DNA of 33,558 nt from contig JAZGBI010000037.1 in NCBI GenBank assembly GCA_036476315.1, positions 1 to 33,558 on the forward strand, read 5' to 3'. Below are positions 7,907-14,590 of the stretch, one piece after another. The notes under the pieces are model-generated. The model did no database searches. It saw only the letters and a program-made list of their open reading frames with translations, and was not told the DNA's origin. Both the position numbers and the translations under genes were made by a program. Source of the DNA: Candidatus Neomarinimicrobiota bacterium. Its GTDB lineage: Bacteria; Fidelibacterota; Marinisomatia; Marinisomatales; S15-B10. Positions within the stretch are counted from its first letter, which is position 1. Every line of letters starts with the position of its first letter.

Positions 7907-8680
7907 ATGAAGAATCGACGAAATTCAAGAGTTTTCGCTCCCGGAAAGATGGTCCCGGAGTCTTTGAAGGATCAATCCGGAGTTTCCCTGATAGAACTTC
8001 TTGTTGTGATCGTTCTACTGGGTACGGGTTTCTTCTCGCTGCTTCAGGTCTTAACTTTTAGCTCAGACACGAGGGCAGAAGCCGAGATTCGGTCGGTTCA
8101 GGCAACGTTGGCCAGAGATCTAATGAACGAGATCCGGAGTAAGCGATTCGATGAGTACCTGACGGAACTGTGGAGCAGCGTGCTCGGGCCTGAGGAAGCC
8201 GGCTATGCAGAATTTGACGACGTAGATGACTTTCACGGCTGGACAGAATCTGCGGTTCCAGAGTTTTCTCCTTACTCGCGATCAGTGGAGGTGGTCTATG
8301 TGGACACGGCTGGAGGCCTTAAGTCGCCTGTGGGTGCACCCACCGATTACAAACTTGTTACAGTCACAGTGGGACACAGGTCCCTTTCTCCTGTGATAGA
8401 TTCACTGGTGGTCACACCAGGCATCCCTTCTCCTGGGATCAGTTCTCCATTCTGCATGGCGGGGGGTTTAGTCTTGGAGAACCTGACAACTGGGACCACC
8501 CACACATTCTATGGACCTTTTCCAAAACGTCAGATGACGTTTACTGTAGACGGTGGAGCGGGAATATTTGTTGTCGATTGCAGCACGTGCCTTGCGGTGG
8601 GTGACGTAAGTGGGCAGCTTAGAGTTGCTGGTTTTGACGATCCCAGCGGTCAAATTGTCACCGCTTGTGGAGGTCCTTAG
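7907..8680 (+). CDS. pilV: Minor pilin, PilV/GspI type
   Basis: Minor pilin-like protein of 257 residues. From ATG 7907 the leader is 25 residues ending DQSG; an internal ATG at 7949 would give an 11-residue leader. Mature start VSLIELLVVIVLLGTGFFSLLQ with Glu5 matches the PilV N-terminal signature, as does the following region (RSVQATLARDLMNEIRSKRFDE). The C-terminal third is Gly/Thr-rich beta sequence with three cysteines near the end (CSTC and TACGGP) that could form a disulfide at a pilus tip. Gene order FimT-PilV-PilW-PilX is the standard minor pilin order. Confidence 0.82.
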   Translation: MKNRRNSRVFAPGKMVPESLKDQSGVSLIELLVVIVLLGTGFFSLLQVLTFSSDTRAEAEIRSVQATLARDLMNEIRSKRFDEYLTELWSSVLGPEEAGYAEFDDVDDFHGWTESAVPEFSPYSRSVEVVYVDTAGGLKSPVGAPTDYKLVTVTVGHRSLSPVIDSLVVTPGIPSPGISSPFCMAGGLVLENLTTGTTHTFYGPFPKRQMTFTVDGGAGIFVVDCSTCLAVGDVSGQLRVAGFDDPSGQIVTACGGP

Positions 8681-8702
8681 CAGTTCTATCTGACGGGTGT
8701 CC

Positions 8703-9284
8703 ATGACTTACAATACTCCAATGACCAAATTTAGTCAGAGAAAGAATCTCGCATGCGGATTCACTTTGATGGAGCTCGTAATTGTGATCATTGCATTTGG
8801 CATTATTGGTGTTATATCCGTTGCTATCCTCCGATCGGCTGGTGACGTATACTGGGGGATCACTAACCGAAAGGCCGTGGTGATTACCAACCAAACTGCT
8901 CTATCGCGTATGGTCCGTGAGATTTCACTTCAACTGGACAGGAGTCGTCTGGAATATGCCTCGGACGATCAGCTTCAACTCGTAACCCCACGGCTTCACA
9001 CCTTAACGTATTCCATAGGTGGTGCTCAAATCAGCCTTTCGAAGAATGAGAATCCATCTCGCGTGCTGGCCGATCATATAGTTTTAGCCAATACTTCATT
9101 CGGCTACCGAGACTCTTTCGGTAACATTCTCAACGCGTTCCCGTTATCTTCTGCCGACAGACAAAAAGTATGGACAATTGATCTTGAAGTTGAAACAGGG
9201 CTCGACACGGATACTCTGGCGCTGAAGTCCACGATATTTCCCGAGAATCTGAGGTATGGTCAAAGAATGCCATATCATGATTAG
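8703..9284 (+). CDS. pilW: Minor pilin, PilW/GspJ type
   Basis: Minor pilin-like protein of 193 residues from ATG 8703 (in-frame GTG 8697 is the alternative). The leader ends KNLACG and the mature start is FTLMELVIVIIAFGIIG with Glu5. The following region (RKAVVITNQTALSRMVREISLQLDRSRL) is typical of PilW/MshO/GspJ proteins. Its 3' end overlaps the next gene by 8 bases (ATG 9277 against stop 9282-9284), which implies translational coupling. A cysteine sits just before the cleavage glycine. Confidence 0.8.
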   Translation: MTYNTPMTKFSQRKNLACGFTLMELVIVIIAFGIIGVISVAILRSAGDVYWGITNRKAVVITNQTALSRMVREISLQLDRSRLEYASDDQLQLVTPRLHTLTYSIGGAQISLSKNENPSRVLADHIVLANTSFGYRDSFGNILNAFPLSSADRQKVWTIDLEVETGLDTDTLALKSTIFPENLRYGQRMPYHD

Positions 9285-10569
9285 AAAACTCAAAAGAACT
9301 TTGCGCTATTTCTCTGAAGGCCGAGATGGGATGGCGCTGATGGCCTCGACCCTGGCCATCTTCGTTGTGCTCATTCTGTTGGCCACTACCATCGTCCCCT
9401 TAATGATTGGTGAGCGGAGGATGGCTGCAAACGTTGTTGTTGAATCGAAAGCCAGTCACATTGCTCATACGGGGCTTGAGAGAGCCATTCAGCATTACCG
9501 CCGTACGAGAGTTCCGCCACAGTTTAGCAGTGTTTCGCACAATACTGGAACTTACATTGTTCGGTCTGACCTTCTGAACGACGAGTCTGGAACGCCGCTG
9601 TCCTGGTGTAACTATGTCATGATCAGGAGCAGAGGCAGAGTAGGAGAAAAGGAACTCATTCCTGAGCCCCCGGGCCAAGGGAATTTGAAGTACAAGCGCT
9701 GGCGGATAGAAAGGAATATGAGAGTAATTCTCTCCAGCTTCCCCCATGCCTTTCTTTTCTCCTTTTACTCCCAGAATCTCGATAACGGAGTATTGGACGT
9801 GGGCGGATCAACTGTTAACGGATCCGTCTATTTTAGAGGAAACATTGACTCCTCAATTCCCATTTCTCAGGACGTCTATACCCCCGGAGGTTTCTCCGCG
9901 GTCACGGGATCCGTTACCTATCACTCTGACCCTCAACCTCCATTTCCCTATCTTGATCAAACGCCATATTTGACACTCCTCGAAACTGCGTCGGGATATC
10001 CCTCCGGAGACTATGTTCTGGAGACCCCGAAGGGTAAGCCCGTGTTCCTGGACCTAAAGACCTATGCCGATAACACGCTATATGTCAATGGCAAGGTGAA
10101 GTTGACTCAAGTCTCCGTCAAAGGCCCGGGGAGAATTGTCGCAACTGATTCAGTGACGATAATCAGCACCCCATTTCAGAATGATATCATGGTCGTGAGC
10201 GGTAATGCCACCCAGATCCAGTCGTCTTTAGACATGGGCTCCGGTGTCTGCGTTGAGGAGGATGGCGTTATCATTTACTCCGGGGGAGAGCTTACCGTTG
10301 AAAGCTCCACAGTCTACGGTTTGGGAATCTCCATGGGAAGATTGGTTATGAATTCAGCCAACTGGACAGGAGCGGTTCTTGCGCTCGGCGGGGCGAGTCC
10401 CTCGGCTCCCAATCTGGTTCAAGGCTCCACCCTCGTCGGGTCATTAGTGGCTAAGAACAATGTTGACTTCTCAAGTTCCACACTCGTTCGCGGGCCCTTG
10501 CCTCTGGCAGAAGGGAAGGACATCGGTCTGGAGCCATATGTCATACCCGGGTCCTGGCTGGAATACTGA
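9277..10569 (+). CDS. PilX/MshP-like pilus protein with long beta-rich passenger domain
   Basis: Protein of 430 residues from ATG 9277; ATG 9256 with GAGG four bases upstream is an alternative start. The N-terminus is PilX-like: basic leader ending GRDG, then MALMASTLAIFVVLILLATTIVPLM. It has no Glu5, as is usual for PilX/GspK-type subunits. The next region (SHIAHTGLERAIQHYRR) also fits PilX/PilX_N. From about residue 155 to the end the protein is a repetitive beta-rich domain (NGSVYFRGNIDS, NTLYVNGKVKLT, VSGNATQIQSSL, SGGELTVESSTVYG, VQGSTLVGSLVAKNNVDFSSSTL) that reads like a stacked beta-helix or bactofilin-like fold. Ordinary PilX proteins are about 170-200 residues, so this is an unusual extension. 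A role as an exposed tip or adhesion domain is inference. Confidence 0.75.
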   Translation: MIRKLKRTLRYFSEGRDGMALMASTLAIFVVLILLATTIVPLMIGERRMAANVVVESKASHIAHTGLERAIQHYRRTRVPPQFSSVSHNTGTYIVRSDLLNDESGTPLSWCNYVMIRSRGRVGEKELIPEPPGQGNLKYKRWRIERNMRVILSSFPHAFLFSFYSQNLDNGVLDVGGSTVNGSVYFRGNIDSSIPISQDVYTPGGFSAVTGSVTYHSDPQPPFPYLDQTPYLTLLETASGYPSGDYVLETPKGKPVFLDLKTYADNTLYVNGKVKLTQVSVKGPGRIVATDSVTIISTPFQNDIMVVSGNATQIQSSLDMGSGVCVEEDGVIIYSGGELTVESSTVYGLGISMGRLVMNSANWTGAVLALGGASPSAPNLVQGSTLVGSLVAKNNVDFSSSTLVRGPLPLAEGKDIGLEPYVIPGSWLEY

Positions 10570-10673
10570 ATAACCACTTAGTCCAGTGGCCGACCTCGGA
10601 GGTATTTCCGTGTTAGCTTGCTTGATGAACAAGAATTGGTTATCTTTTGCGCAAAGAAGGTGCACATGCGACT

Positions 10674-10880
10674 ATGACACGAATTGTCATTTTCCCCGCA
10701 ACTGCGGCTATTCTATTTGGGCTTCTCCTACTTGTCGCTCCCTCTGTGATAGAGTCCATTGCCCAGCTGGAAAAGGGCAAGAAGACTGCTGACGAGATGA
10801 TTTTGAAAAACAGAAGAAAATTTGGCGTTGGATTTGCACTTCTGGGTCTGATGGCTCTTTTCTCAGCCTTTATCCCGTAG
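10674..10880 (+). CDS. Small two-helix membrane protein, copy 1
   Basis: Protein of 68 residues from ATG 10674; an in-frame TTG at 10647 would add nine residues. AAGAAGG lies about 12 bases upstream. Two hydrophobic segments (about 3-22 and 50-67) flank a charged loop (LEKGKKTADEMILKNRRK). It is a clear paralogue of the next gene: both have F-G-x-L-L-x(3)-[AS]P after the first helix start, an Ile-rich turn, a D-x-x-x-[KL]xxR loop and FGV/FGVxLxLxAL in the second helix. I do not recognise the family. It sits directly after the pilin cluster. Confidence 0.65.
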   Translation: MTRIVIFPATAAILFGLLLLVAPSVIESIAQLEKGKKTADEMILKNRRKFGVGFALLGLMALFSAFIP

Positions 10881-10906
10881 AACGGATAGCGTTTGGCACC
10901 GCATAC

Positions 10907-11110
10907 ATGATCCTGTTCCCTATCATCGGAAGTCTCCTGATTCTCTTTGGCGTGTTACTGATGGCTTCTCCCCGGATCATTCTTGGAATCGAGCGCACGG
11001 CCGATCGCATTTACGTTGTAGACCAGAAAATATTGAGGCATCGATATGTTTTCGGTGTTCTACTGGTTCTTTCAGCACTTTATATGATCTACGTCTATTT
11101 TATTATGTGA
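10907..11110 (+). CDS. Small two-helix membrane protein, copy 2
   Basis: Protein of 67 residues with two hydrophobic segments (about 2-24 and 48-66) and a charged loop (IERTADRIYVVDQKILRHRY). Length, topology and conserved positions match the gene at 10674, so the pair arose by tandem duplication. No recognisable ribosome site precedes the ATG. The two may form a hetero-oligomer in the inner membrane; function unknown. Confidence 0.62.
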   Translation: MILFPIIGSLLILFGVLLMASPRIILGIERTADRIYVVDQKILRHRYVFGVLLVLSALYMIYVYFIM

Positions 11111-11118
11111 CACGCTCT

Positions 11119-11169
11119 TCCCGTCACGACGGGATCTCCTCGCCTGTCTGCCATAGCACCGGGGCAGAC
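11119..11169. repeat. Two intergenic hairpins
   Basis: Inverted repeats after the second small membrane protein gene: TCCCGT/ACGGGA (11119-11134, 4-base loop) and GTCTGCC/GGCAGAC (11146-11152 with 11163-11169). There is no U-run, so neither is a typical terminator. The GTCTGCC/GGCAGAC core recurs around 30050-30080 and 32055-32080 in other gaps. Confidence 0.5.
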
Positions 11170-11272
11170 ACCTCATGACACCACTCTCCAACCCAGAAGA
11201 CCTGTTTTTGAAGGAGTATATTCGCGATCAAATGGGTAAGTTTAGGCGATTTTCACTTTCGGCAAAGATCCT

Positions 11273-12460
11273 ATGCTCACACTTGTCACAAACGTCGCAC
11301 CGGGCAGAACACCCGGCAAGGTACTGTCTGTTTATCTGTCAATTCTGGTCCTAGCCGCCTGTCCCAGTCTGATCAGGTCCGAGAAAAGTGTGCGCTTTGC
11401 CGTTATCGGTGATTACGGAAGCGCCAGCCGGTCGGAACAGGATGTTGCCGAACTCGTGAAAAGCTGGCGTCCGGATTTCATAATAACCACAGGTGATAAC
11501 AACTATCCAAGCGGTGATGCCTTCACCATCGATGCGAACATCGGCCAGTACTATCACGCATACATTTTCCCGTATCTGGGTGGGTACGGTGAGGGAGCCG
11601 ATACGAATCGTTTCTTCCCCTCACTGGGTACTCACGATTACTACTGTTACGAATGTCCCCAGCCATACCTCGATTATTTCGAGCTTCCAGGAAACGAACG
11701 TTACTACGATTTCACCTGGGGACCCGCTCATTTCTTCGCTGTCAACAGTAACGAATTTGAGCCGGACGGAACGGACAGTACGTCAGTTCAGGCTCTCTGG
11801 TTGAAGGAGCAGCTTTCTTCCTCCATAAAGAATTTCAGGTTTGTCTATGTGCACCATGCTCCTTATTCATCAGGACCTCACGGTTCCACATTTCGAATGC
11901 GGTGGCCTTACCGGAAATGGGGCGTGGACGCGGTCTTCTCCGGACATGATCATGTTTATGAGCGGATCAAACAGGATAACGTACTGTACCTGGTCAACGG
12001 CCTGGGCGGCGACAGCAGGTATGCATTCCCCGATTCAATAGAAGGAAGTGAGTTTCGATACAGTCATGACTTTGGTGCAATGCTCGTCGAGGTATCTCCC
12101 AAAAGTGCCGTTTTTCGATTCATAAATCGCAACGGAGAGGTCATAGATGCTCACGAGTACGGGAAATACGCCGAACGGTATGACAACGGTCAACTAAAGG
12201 CTCAATGGAGGATGAAGGACGGGGACTTCGATGGAATACAGACGCAATGGTATAGAAGTGGCAGGAAAAAGGGGGAGTGGAACTACACGGGCGGTGAGTT
12301 GGATGGGAAACAGATTCAGTGGTACGAAAATAGGCGACTAAAACTTGAGCACTACTATCACGATGGCGTGCCAGTGGGAAAATGGACGGAGTGGCACGAG
12401 AATGGGTTCGTTAAAGGTGAGTGGTATTTTGAGGGTGGAAAGGAAATCACGCGCCGCTAA
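11273..12460 (+). CDS. Lipoprotein metallophosphoesterase with C-terminal MORN-like repeats
   Basis: Predicted lipoprotein: a hydrophobic stretch ends in the lipobox LAAC (Cys30), so the mature protein would be membrane-anchored. The catalytic domain is a calcineurin-like / purple-acid-phosphatase-like metallophosphoesterase. Visible motifs are GDYGS (Asp47), TGDNN (Asp75), GTHD in place of the common GNHD, VHHAPYSSGPHG and GHDHVYER; these supply the usual Asp/His metal ligands, but the Asn of GNHD has become Thr. From about residue 290 four or more MORN_2/toxin-antitoxin-type repeats follow (YDNGQLKAQW, WYRSGRKKGEWNY, WYENRRLKLEHYY, WHENGFVKGEWYF). The join of the two domains is unusual. The substrate is unknown. 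It is followed by a small hairpin (12462-12475) without a U-run. Confidence 0.85.
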   Translation: MLTLVTNVAPGRTPGKVLSVYLSILVLAACPSLIRSEKSVRFAVIGDYGSASRSEQDVAELVKSWRPDFIITTGDNNYPSGDAFTIDANIGQYYHAYIFPYLGGYGEGADTNRFFPSLGTHDYYCYECPQPYLDYFELPGNERYYDFTWGPAHFFAVNSNEFEPDGTDSTSVQALWLKEQLSSSIKNFRFVYVHHAPYSSGPHGSTFRMRWPYRKWGVDAVFSGHDHVYERIKQDNVLYLVNGLGGDSRYAFPDSIEGSEFRYSHDFGAMLVEVSPKSAVFRFINRNGEVIDAHEYGKYAERYDNGQLKAQWRMKDGDFDGIQTQWYRSGRKKGEWNYTGGELDGKQIQWYENRRLKLEHYYHDGVPVGKWTEWHENGFVKGEWYFEGGKEITRR

Positions 12461-12500
12461 TCCCGAAACTTCGGGAGAAGTTACGCTAATGGTTGCGGCT

Positions 12501-12576
12501 TAGTGTTCTAGTGTTCATGTGTTCAAGTGTTTGTGTTTTCTGGTACCTTAACACGTTAACACCTTAATACCTAAAC
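12501..12576. repeat. Symmetric octamer array
   Basis: The left arm has four to five octamers with core TGTTC (TAGTGTTC twice, ATGTGTTC, AAGTGTTT, GTGTTTTC; 12501-12540). The right arm, after only four bases, has four octamers on the other strand (ACCTTAAC, ACGTTAAC, ACCTTAAT, ACCTAAAC; 12545-12576). The right-arm complements share TGTT and a final G with the left units. The architecture is that of the hexamer arrays but with a different unit and almost no spacer. Confidence 0.7.
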
Positions 12577-12603
12577 ACCTGATTTTTCGTCCCTTCGTGT
12601 TCT

Positions 12604-12712
12604 TCTCCCTCCGGAGGAGACCCTACGGGTCATAGGGACTCCTACGGAGGTGGCGAATCTTATCTCAAGATCCTTTGGAAGATCCTGTGGATCTCAAGAT
12701 CCTGCGGATAAT
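12604..12712. repeat. Cluster of small palindromes and a dispersed AAGATCC element
   Basis: A run of short palindromes of the form CCT-N-AGG or TCC-NNN-GGA: CCTCCGGAGG (12608-12617), ACCCTACGGGT (12620-12630), CTCCTACGGAG (12639-12649), then three AGATCCTNNGGA units (12668-12708). GGCGAATCT (12652-12660) followed by CTCAAGATCC and ending GGATAAT (12712) is also found, without the inserts, at 22384-22410, and more diverged at 29364-29390. This looks like one dispersed element enlarged by internal duplication and by a nested palindrome. Confidence 0.6.
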
Positions 12713-12717
12713 CCAGA

Positions 12718-12840
12718 CTAGTATTTTCTGTTTCTCCAGATTCTCCAGATTGCGTTGATCATCAGGATTAGCAGGGCCCAGAACCACGTTACGCCTGAGA
12801 ACAGAGCCTGTTCAAAATAGTATTTGAGAAAATGTTCCAC
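12718..12840 (-). CDS. Possible small membrane protein (40 aa)
   Basis: A minus-strand frame from GTG (12840-12838) to TAG gives 40 residues: a polar N-terminus (VEHFLKYYFEQALFSG), a hydrophobic Trp-rich helix (VTWFWALLILMINAIW) and a basic tail (RIWRNRKY). The topology is protein-like and resembles the 41-residue protein at 5394. No clear ribosome site is visible, and an in-frame stop lies three codons upstream of the GTG, so the case rests on composition. It ends just outside the palindrome cluster. It could be a chance frame. Confidence 0.35.
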   Translation of the reverse strand: MEHFLKYYFEQALFSGVTWFWALLILMINAIWRIWRNRKY

Positions 12841-13124
12841 TGTTAGACATCAGGGAATAATCGAGCCAGCCACCGATTCCCATGACGATTGTACTGATTC
12901 TGGCTCTTCAAGAAGACGGTTGGACATAAGTTCATTCAAACCTACCGATGCCAGTCATTAATTTACGGTCTGGGATCGGAAATTAGTTCCCAATAGTTTG
13001 CGACTGAATCCAACATGCTAGTGAATGTTTCCCAAAAACGCTTTCAAGAACGGGGTCCCTCGAATGACTCGGTAGAAAGGTTTTCCATTTCAACCTATTC
13101 AATGGTAAGGACCGGCAATGAAGT

Positions 13125-13339
13125 GCCAAATGACGGAGAAATCTCAAATCACAAATTCCAAATGACAAACAAATTCCAAATGACAAGTTCCAATGACCAA
13201 ACTGTTGAAGGTTTTGCCTGTCTTATGAATAGCATCTTTCACATGTTTGGAATTTGGTGCTTGTTATTTATTTGACATTTGGTGCTTGGTCCTTGGTGCT
13301 TATTTGAGTTTTGGTGCTTGGAATTTGTGATTTTGTCTT
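13125..13339. repeat. Symmetric 14-mer array (CAAATTCCAAATGA type)
   Basis: The left arm (13125-13203) repeats CAAATTCCAAATGA-like units. The right arm (13244-13339) repeats units around TTTGGTGCTTGG and GGAATTTG. The outer ends are a perfect 16-base inverted repeat: AAATCACAAATTCCAA (13146-13161) against its complement at 13318-13333. The spacer (13204-13243) is unique. Repeats of this kind are, from memory, common in genomes of uncultured bacteria; their function is unknown to me. The reading frames through it are repetitive and not credible. Confidence 0.75.
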
Positions 13340-13397
13340 ATGTGAGTGTATCGCAAAAGCCTTGCAACAAGCCAACCTTTTCAAGCCTCAGGAATGT

Positions 13398-13448
13398 GGA
13401 GTGAACCATTTCCTGATGGTTCAGCATCATCGGGAGATGATGCACTCC
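13398..13448. repeat. Three-way-junction (cruciform) sequence
   Basis: Outer stem GGAGT (13398-13402) with ACTCC (13444-13448), enclosing two perfect hairpins: AACCAT/ATGGTT (13404-13421, 6-base loop) and GCATCATC/GATGATGC (13424-13443). The loop of the second hairpin is GGGA, a GNRA tetraloop, which hints at RNA. It might be a small structured RNA or a REP-like element; no gene is adjacent. Confidence 0.6.
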
Positions 13449-13493
13449 CTATTTCGGTACGATTAGGGTGAAATTCGTAGTTCTCATATAGAG

Positions 13494-13522
13494 TTGACAA
13501 ATGGACAAGTGGAACGTAAATT
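13494..13522 (+). promoter_or_regulatory. Sigma-70-type promoter candidate
   Basis: TTGACA (13494-13499), a 17-base spacer, then TAAATT (13517-13522). The -35 box is perfect and the -10 box matches four of six. A transcript would start near 13529 and run through hairpin-forming sequence (CACTC/GAGTG near 13560-13580 and others) for about 240 bases before the ExeA-like gene. Confidence 0.45.
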
Positions 13523-13720
13523 AGATCGATGCGGAGGAAACCCAGTGCCTTCCGACGGCCACTCTTCTTAGCACTGAGTGCCGGTTGCTCAAATTACCCG
13601 TCCCACCTCTATCTGTTTGCGTCATACTGACTCCTTTTCGGAGGCTCCTCATCTGAGGCGGCAAAAAAAGCTGACCGCTCATGTTTCAAAGTTGTTATGA
13701 GATACTTTCCGCAAGGGGAA

Positions 13721-13736
13721 TGGTCCAACGGTTGCA
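13721..13736 (+). promoter_or_regulatory. Sigma-54-type promoter candidate for the secretin operon
   Basis: TGGTCC, five bases, TTGCA. GG (13722-13723) and GC (13734-13735) are exactly ten bases apart. The -12 element is perfect and the -24 element matches four of six. The predicted start is near 13747, 19 bases before the GTG of the ExeA-like gene. If real, it places pilin genes and secretin genes under the same sigma-54 control. Confidence 0.5.
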
Positions 13737-13765
13737 ATAATACTGTATGGTTGGCGGGATAGTCT

Positions 13766-14590
13766 GTGGAATACTATGAAATGATCGGCCTCAGACGGGA
13801 GCCGTTTTCCACCTCGCCAGATCCGGAATACTTGTATCTGTCGGAGCAGCATAAGGAATGCCTTGATCGTCTTGAAATTTCTGTCCGGTTGCGAAGAGGA
13901 TTGAGTGTTATTATGGGCAGCGTCGGTACGGGAAAAACGTCGTTGAGTCGCAAGCTCATCCGGACATTCCAGAGTGATGGAAAGTACGATTTCTATCTCA
14001 TTCTCGATCCCAAATTTGATTCAGAATTTGAGTTTCTGGGCCACTTGATCGATCTTTTTCAGGTGGAATCCAGGGGCAATTCTGTACTTGAGTGCAAGGA
14101 TATTCTTGAGAATTTCTTCCTGAAGCGGGGTCTCGACGAGGATCGAATTATCGTTTTGATCATAGATGAAGGTCAGAATCTTACTCCTGAGTATTTGGAA
14201 GCTTTGAGAACATTGCTAAATTTTGAGACTGATGAGTTTAAGTTGCTCCAGCTGGTCATTTTTGCCCAACAGGAGTTCAGGAAGCTGCTCAAAGAGTATA
14301 AGAATTTCGGTGACAGGGTATCCACGGGATACGTTTTGAACCCTGTTAATAAAAAGGAAACCAGAGAGCTTATCGAGTTTCGCCTCGTAAAAAGCGGATA
14401 TGAGGGAAATCCCAAACTCTTCACTCAAGGAGCCATAGAGCAGATCTACAACTATACACAGGGGTATCCCAGGCGAATTATCACTTTGTGCCACAACCTG
14501 CTCGTTGAAATGATTATGTCGCAATCGAAGTCGGTAGGAAAGAGCCTGGTCGTTTCTGCCATAAGAAAAGAACGCACGTGGAATGCCTAA
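13766..14590 (+). CDS. ExeA/GspA/MshM-like AAA ATPase
   Basis: Protein of 274 residues. The N-terminus (MEYYEMIGLRREPFSTSPDPEYLYLS) is the ExeA family signature, supporting GTG 13766 as the start although an in-frame ATG lies at 13781. Walker A is GSVGTGKT (51-58). Walker B is VLIIDEGQN, with Asp134-Glu135. The C-terminus has the usual helical AAA lid (FTQGAIEQIYNYTQGYPRRIITLCHNLLVEMI). In Aeromonas ExeA helps the secretin assemble through peptidoglycan; here it lacks the periplasmic peptidoglycan-binding domain, so it is closer in size to MshM. It is the first gene of the secretin operon and overlaps the next gene by 8 bases. Confidence 0.88.
   Translation: MEYYEMIGLRREPFSTSPDPEYLYLSEQHKECLDRLEISVRLRRGLSVIMGSVGTGKTSLSRKLIRTFQSDGKYDFYLILDPKFDSEFEFLGHLIDLFQVESRGNSVLECKDILENFFLKRGLDEDRIIVLIIDEGQNLTPEYLEALRTLLNFETDEFKLLQLVIFAQQEFRKLLKEYKNFGDRVSTGYVLNPVNKKETRELIEFRLVKSGYEGNPKLFTQGAIEQIYNYTQGYPRRIITLCHNLLVEMIMSQSKSVGKSLVVSAIRKERTWNA

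Larger units (their letters stand above)
12461..13765. other. 1.3-kb region without a long gene, dense in repeats and palindromes
   Basis: This interval has no credible protein longer than about 40 residues. In order it holds the octamer array (12501-12576), the small-palindrome cluster (12604-12712), a possible 40-residue minus-strand protein (12718-12840), stretches with nothing I recognise (12841-13124), the 14-mer array (13125-13339), a three-way-junction sequence (13398-13448), a sigma-70-like promoter (13494-13522), hairpins near 13565-13580 (GCACT/AGTGC) and 13635-13665, and a sigma-54-like promoter (13721-13736). It separates the minor pilin/phosphoesterase genes from the secretin operon. 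Confidence 0.8.

Noticed and set aside
11175-11354. Short frame starting MTPLSNPEDLFLKEY before the phosphoesterase
   Set aside because: It overlaps the phosphoesterase signal peptide in another frame, lacks a ribosome site and turns into non-protein-like sequence.
13015-13275. Plus-strand frame of 86 codons and a minus-strand one over the same gap
   Set aside because: The sequence is a translation of the 14-mer array (repeated KFQMT / SFGIC) and lacks any start signal.
13529-13680. Riboswitch upstream of the ExeA-like gene
   Set aside because: Hairpins are present, but I could match no known riboswitch consensus, including cyclic-di-GMP-I and II; only a structured leader can be claimed.
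13751-13769. Second sigma-54-like motif TTGGCGGGATAG before the ExeA-like gene
   Set aside because: No GC dinucleotide at the required ten-base distance; the motif at 13721 fits better.
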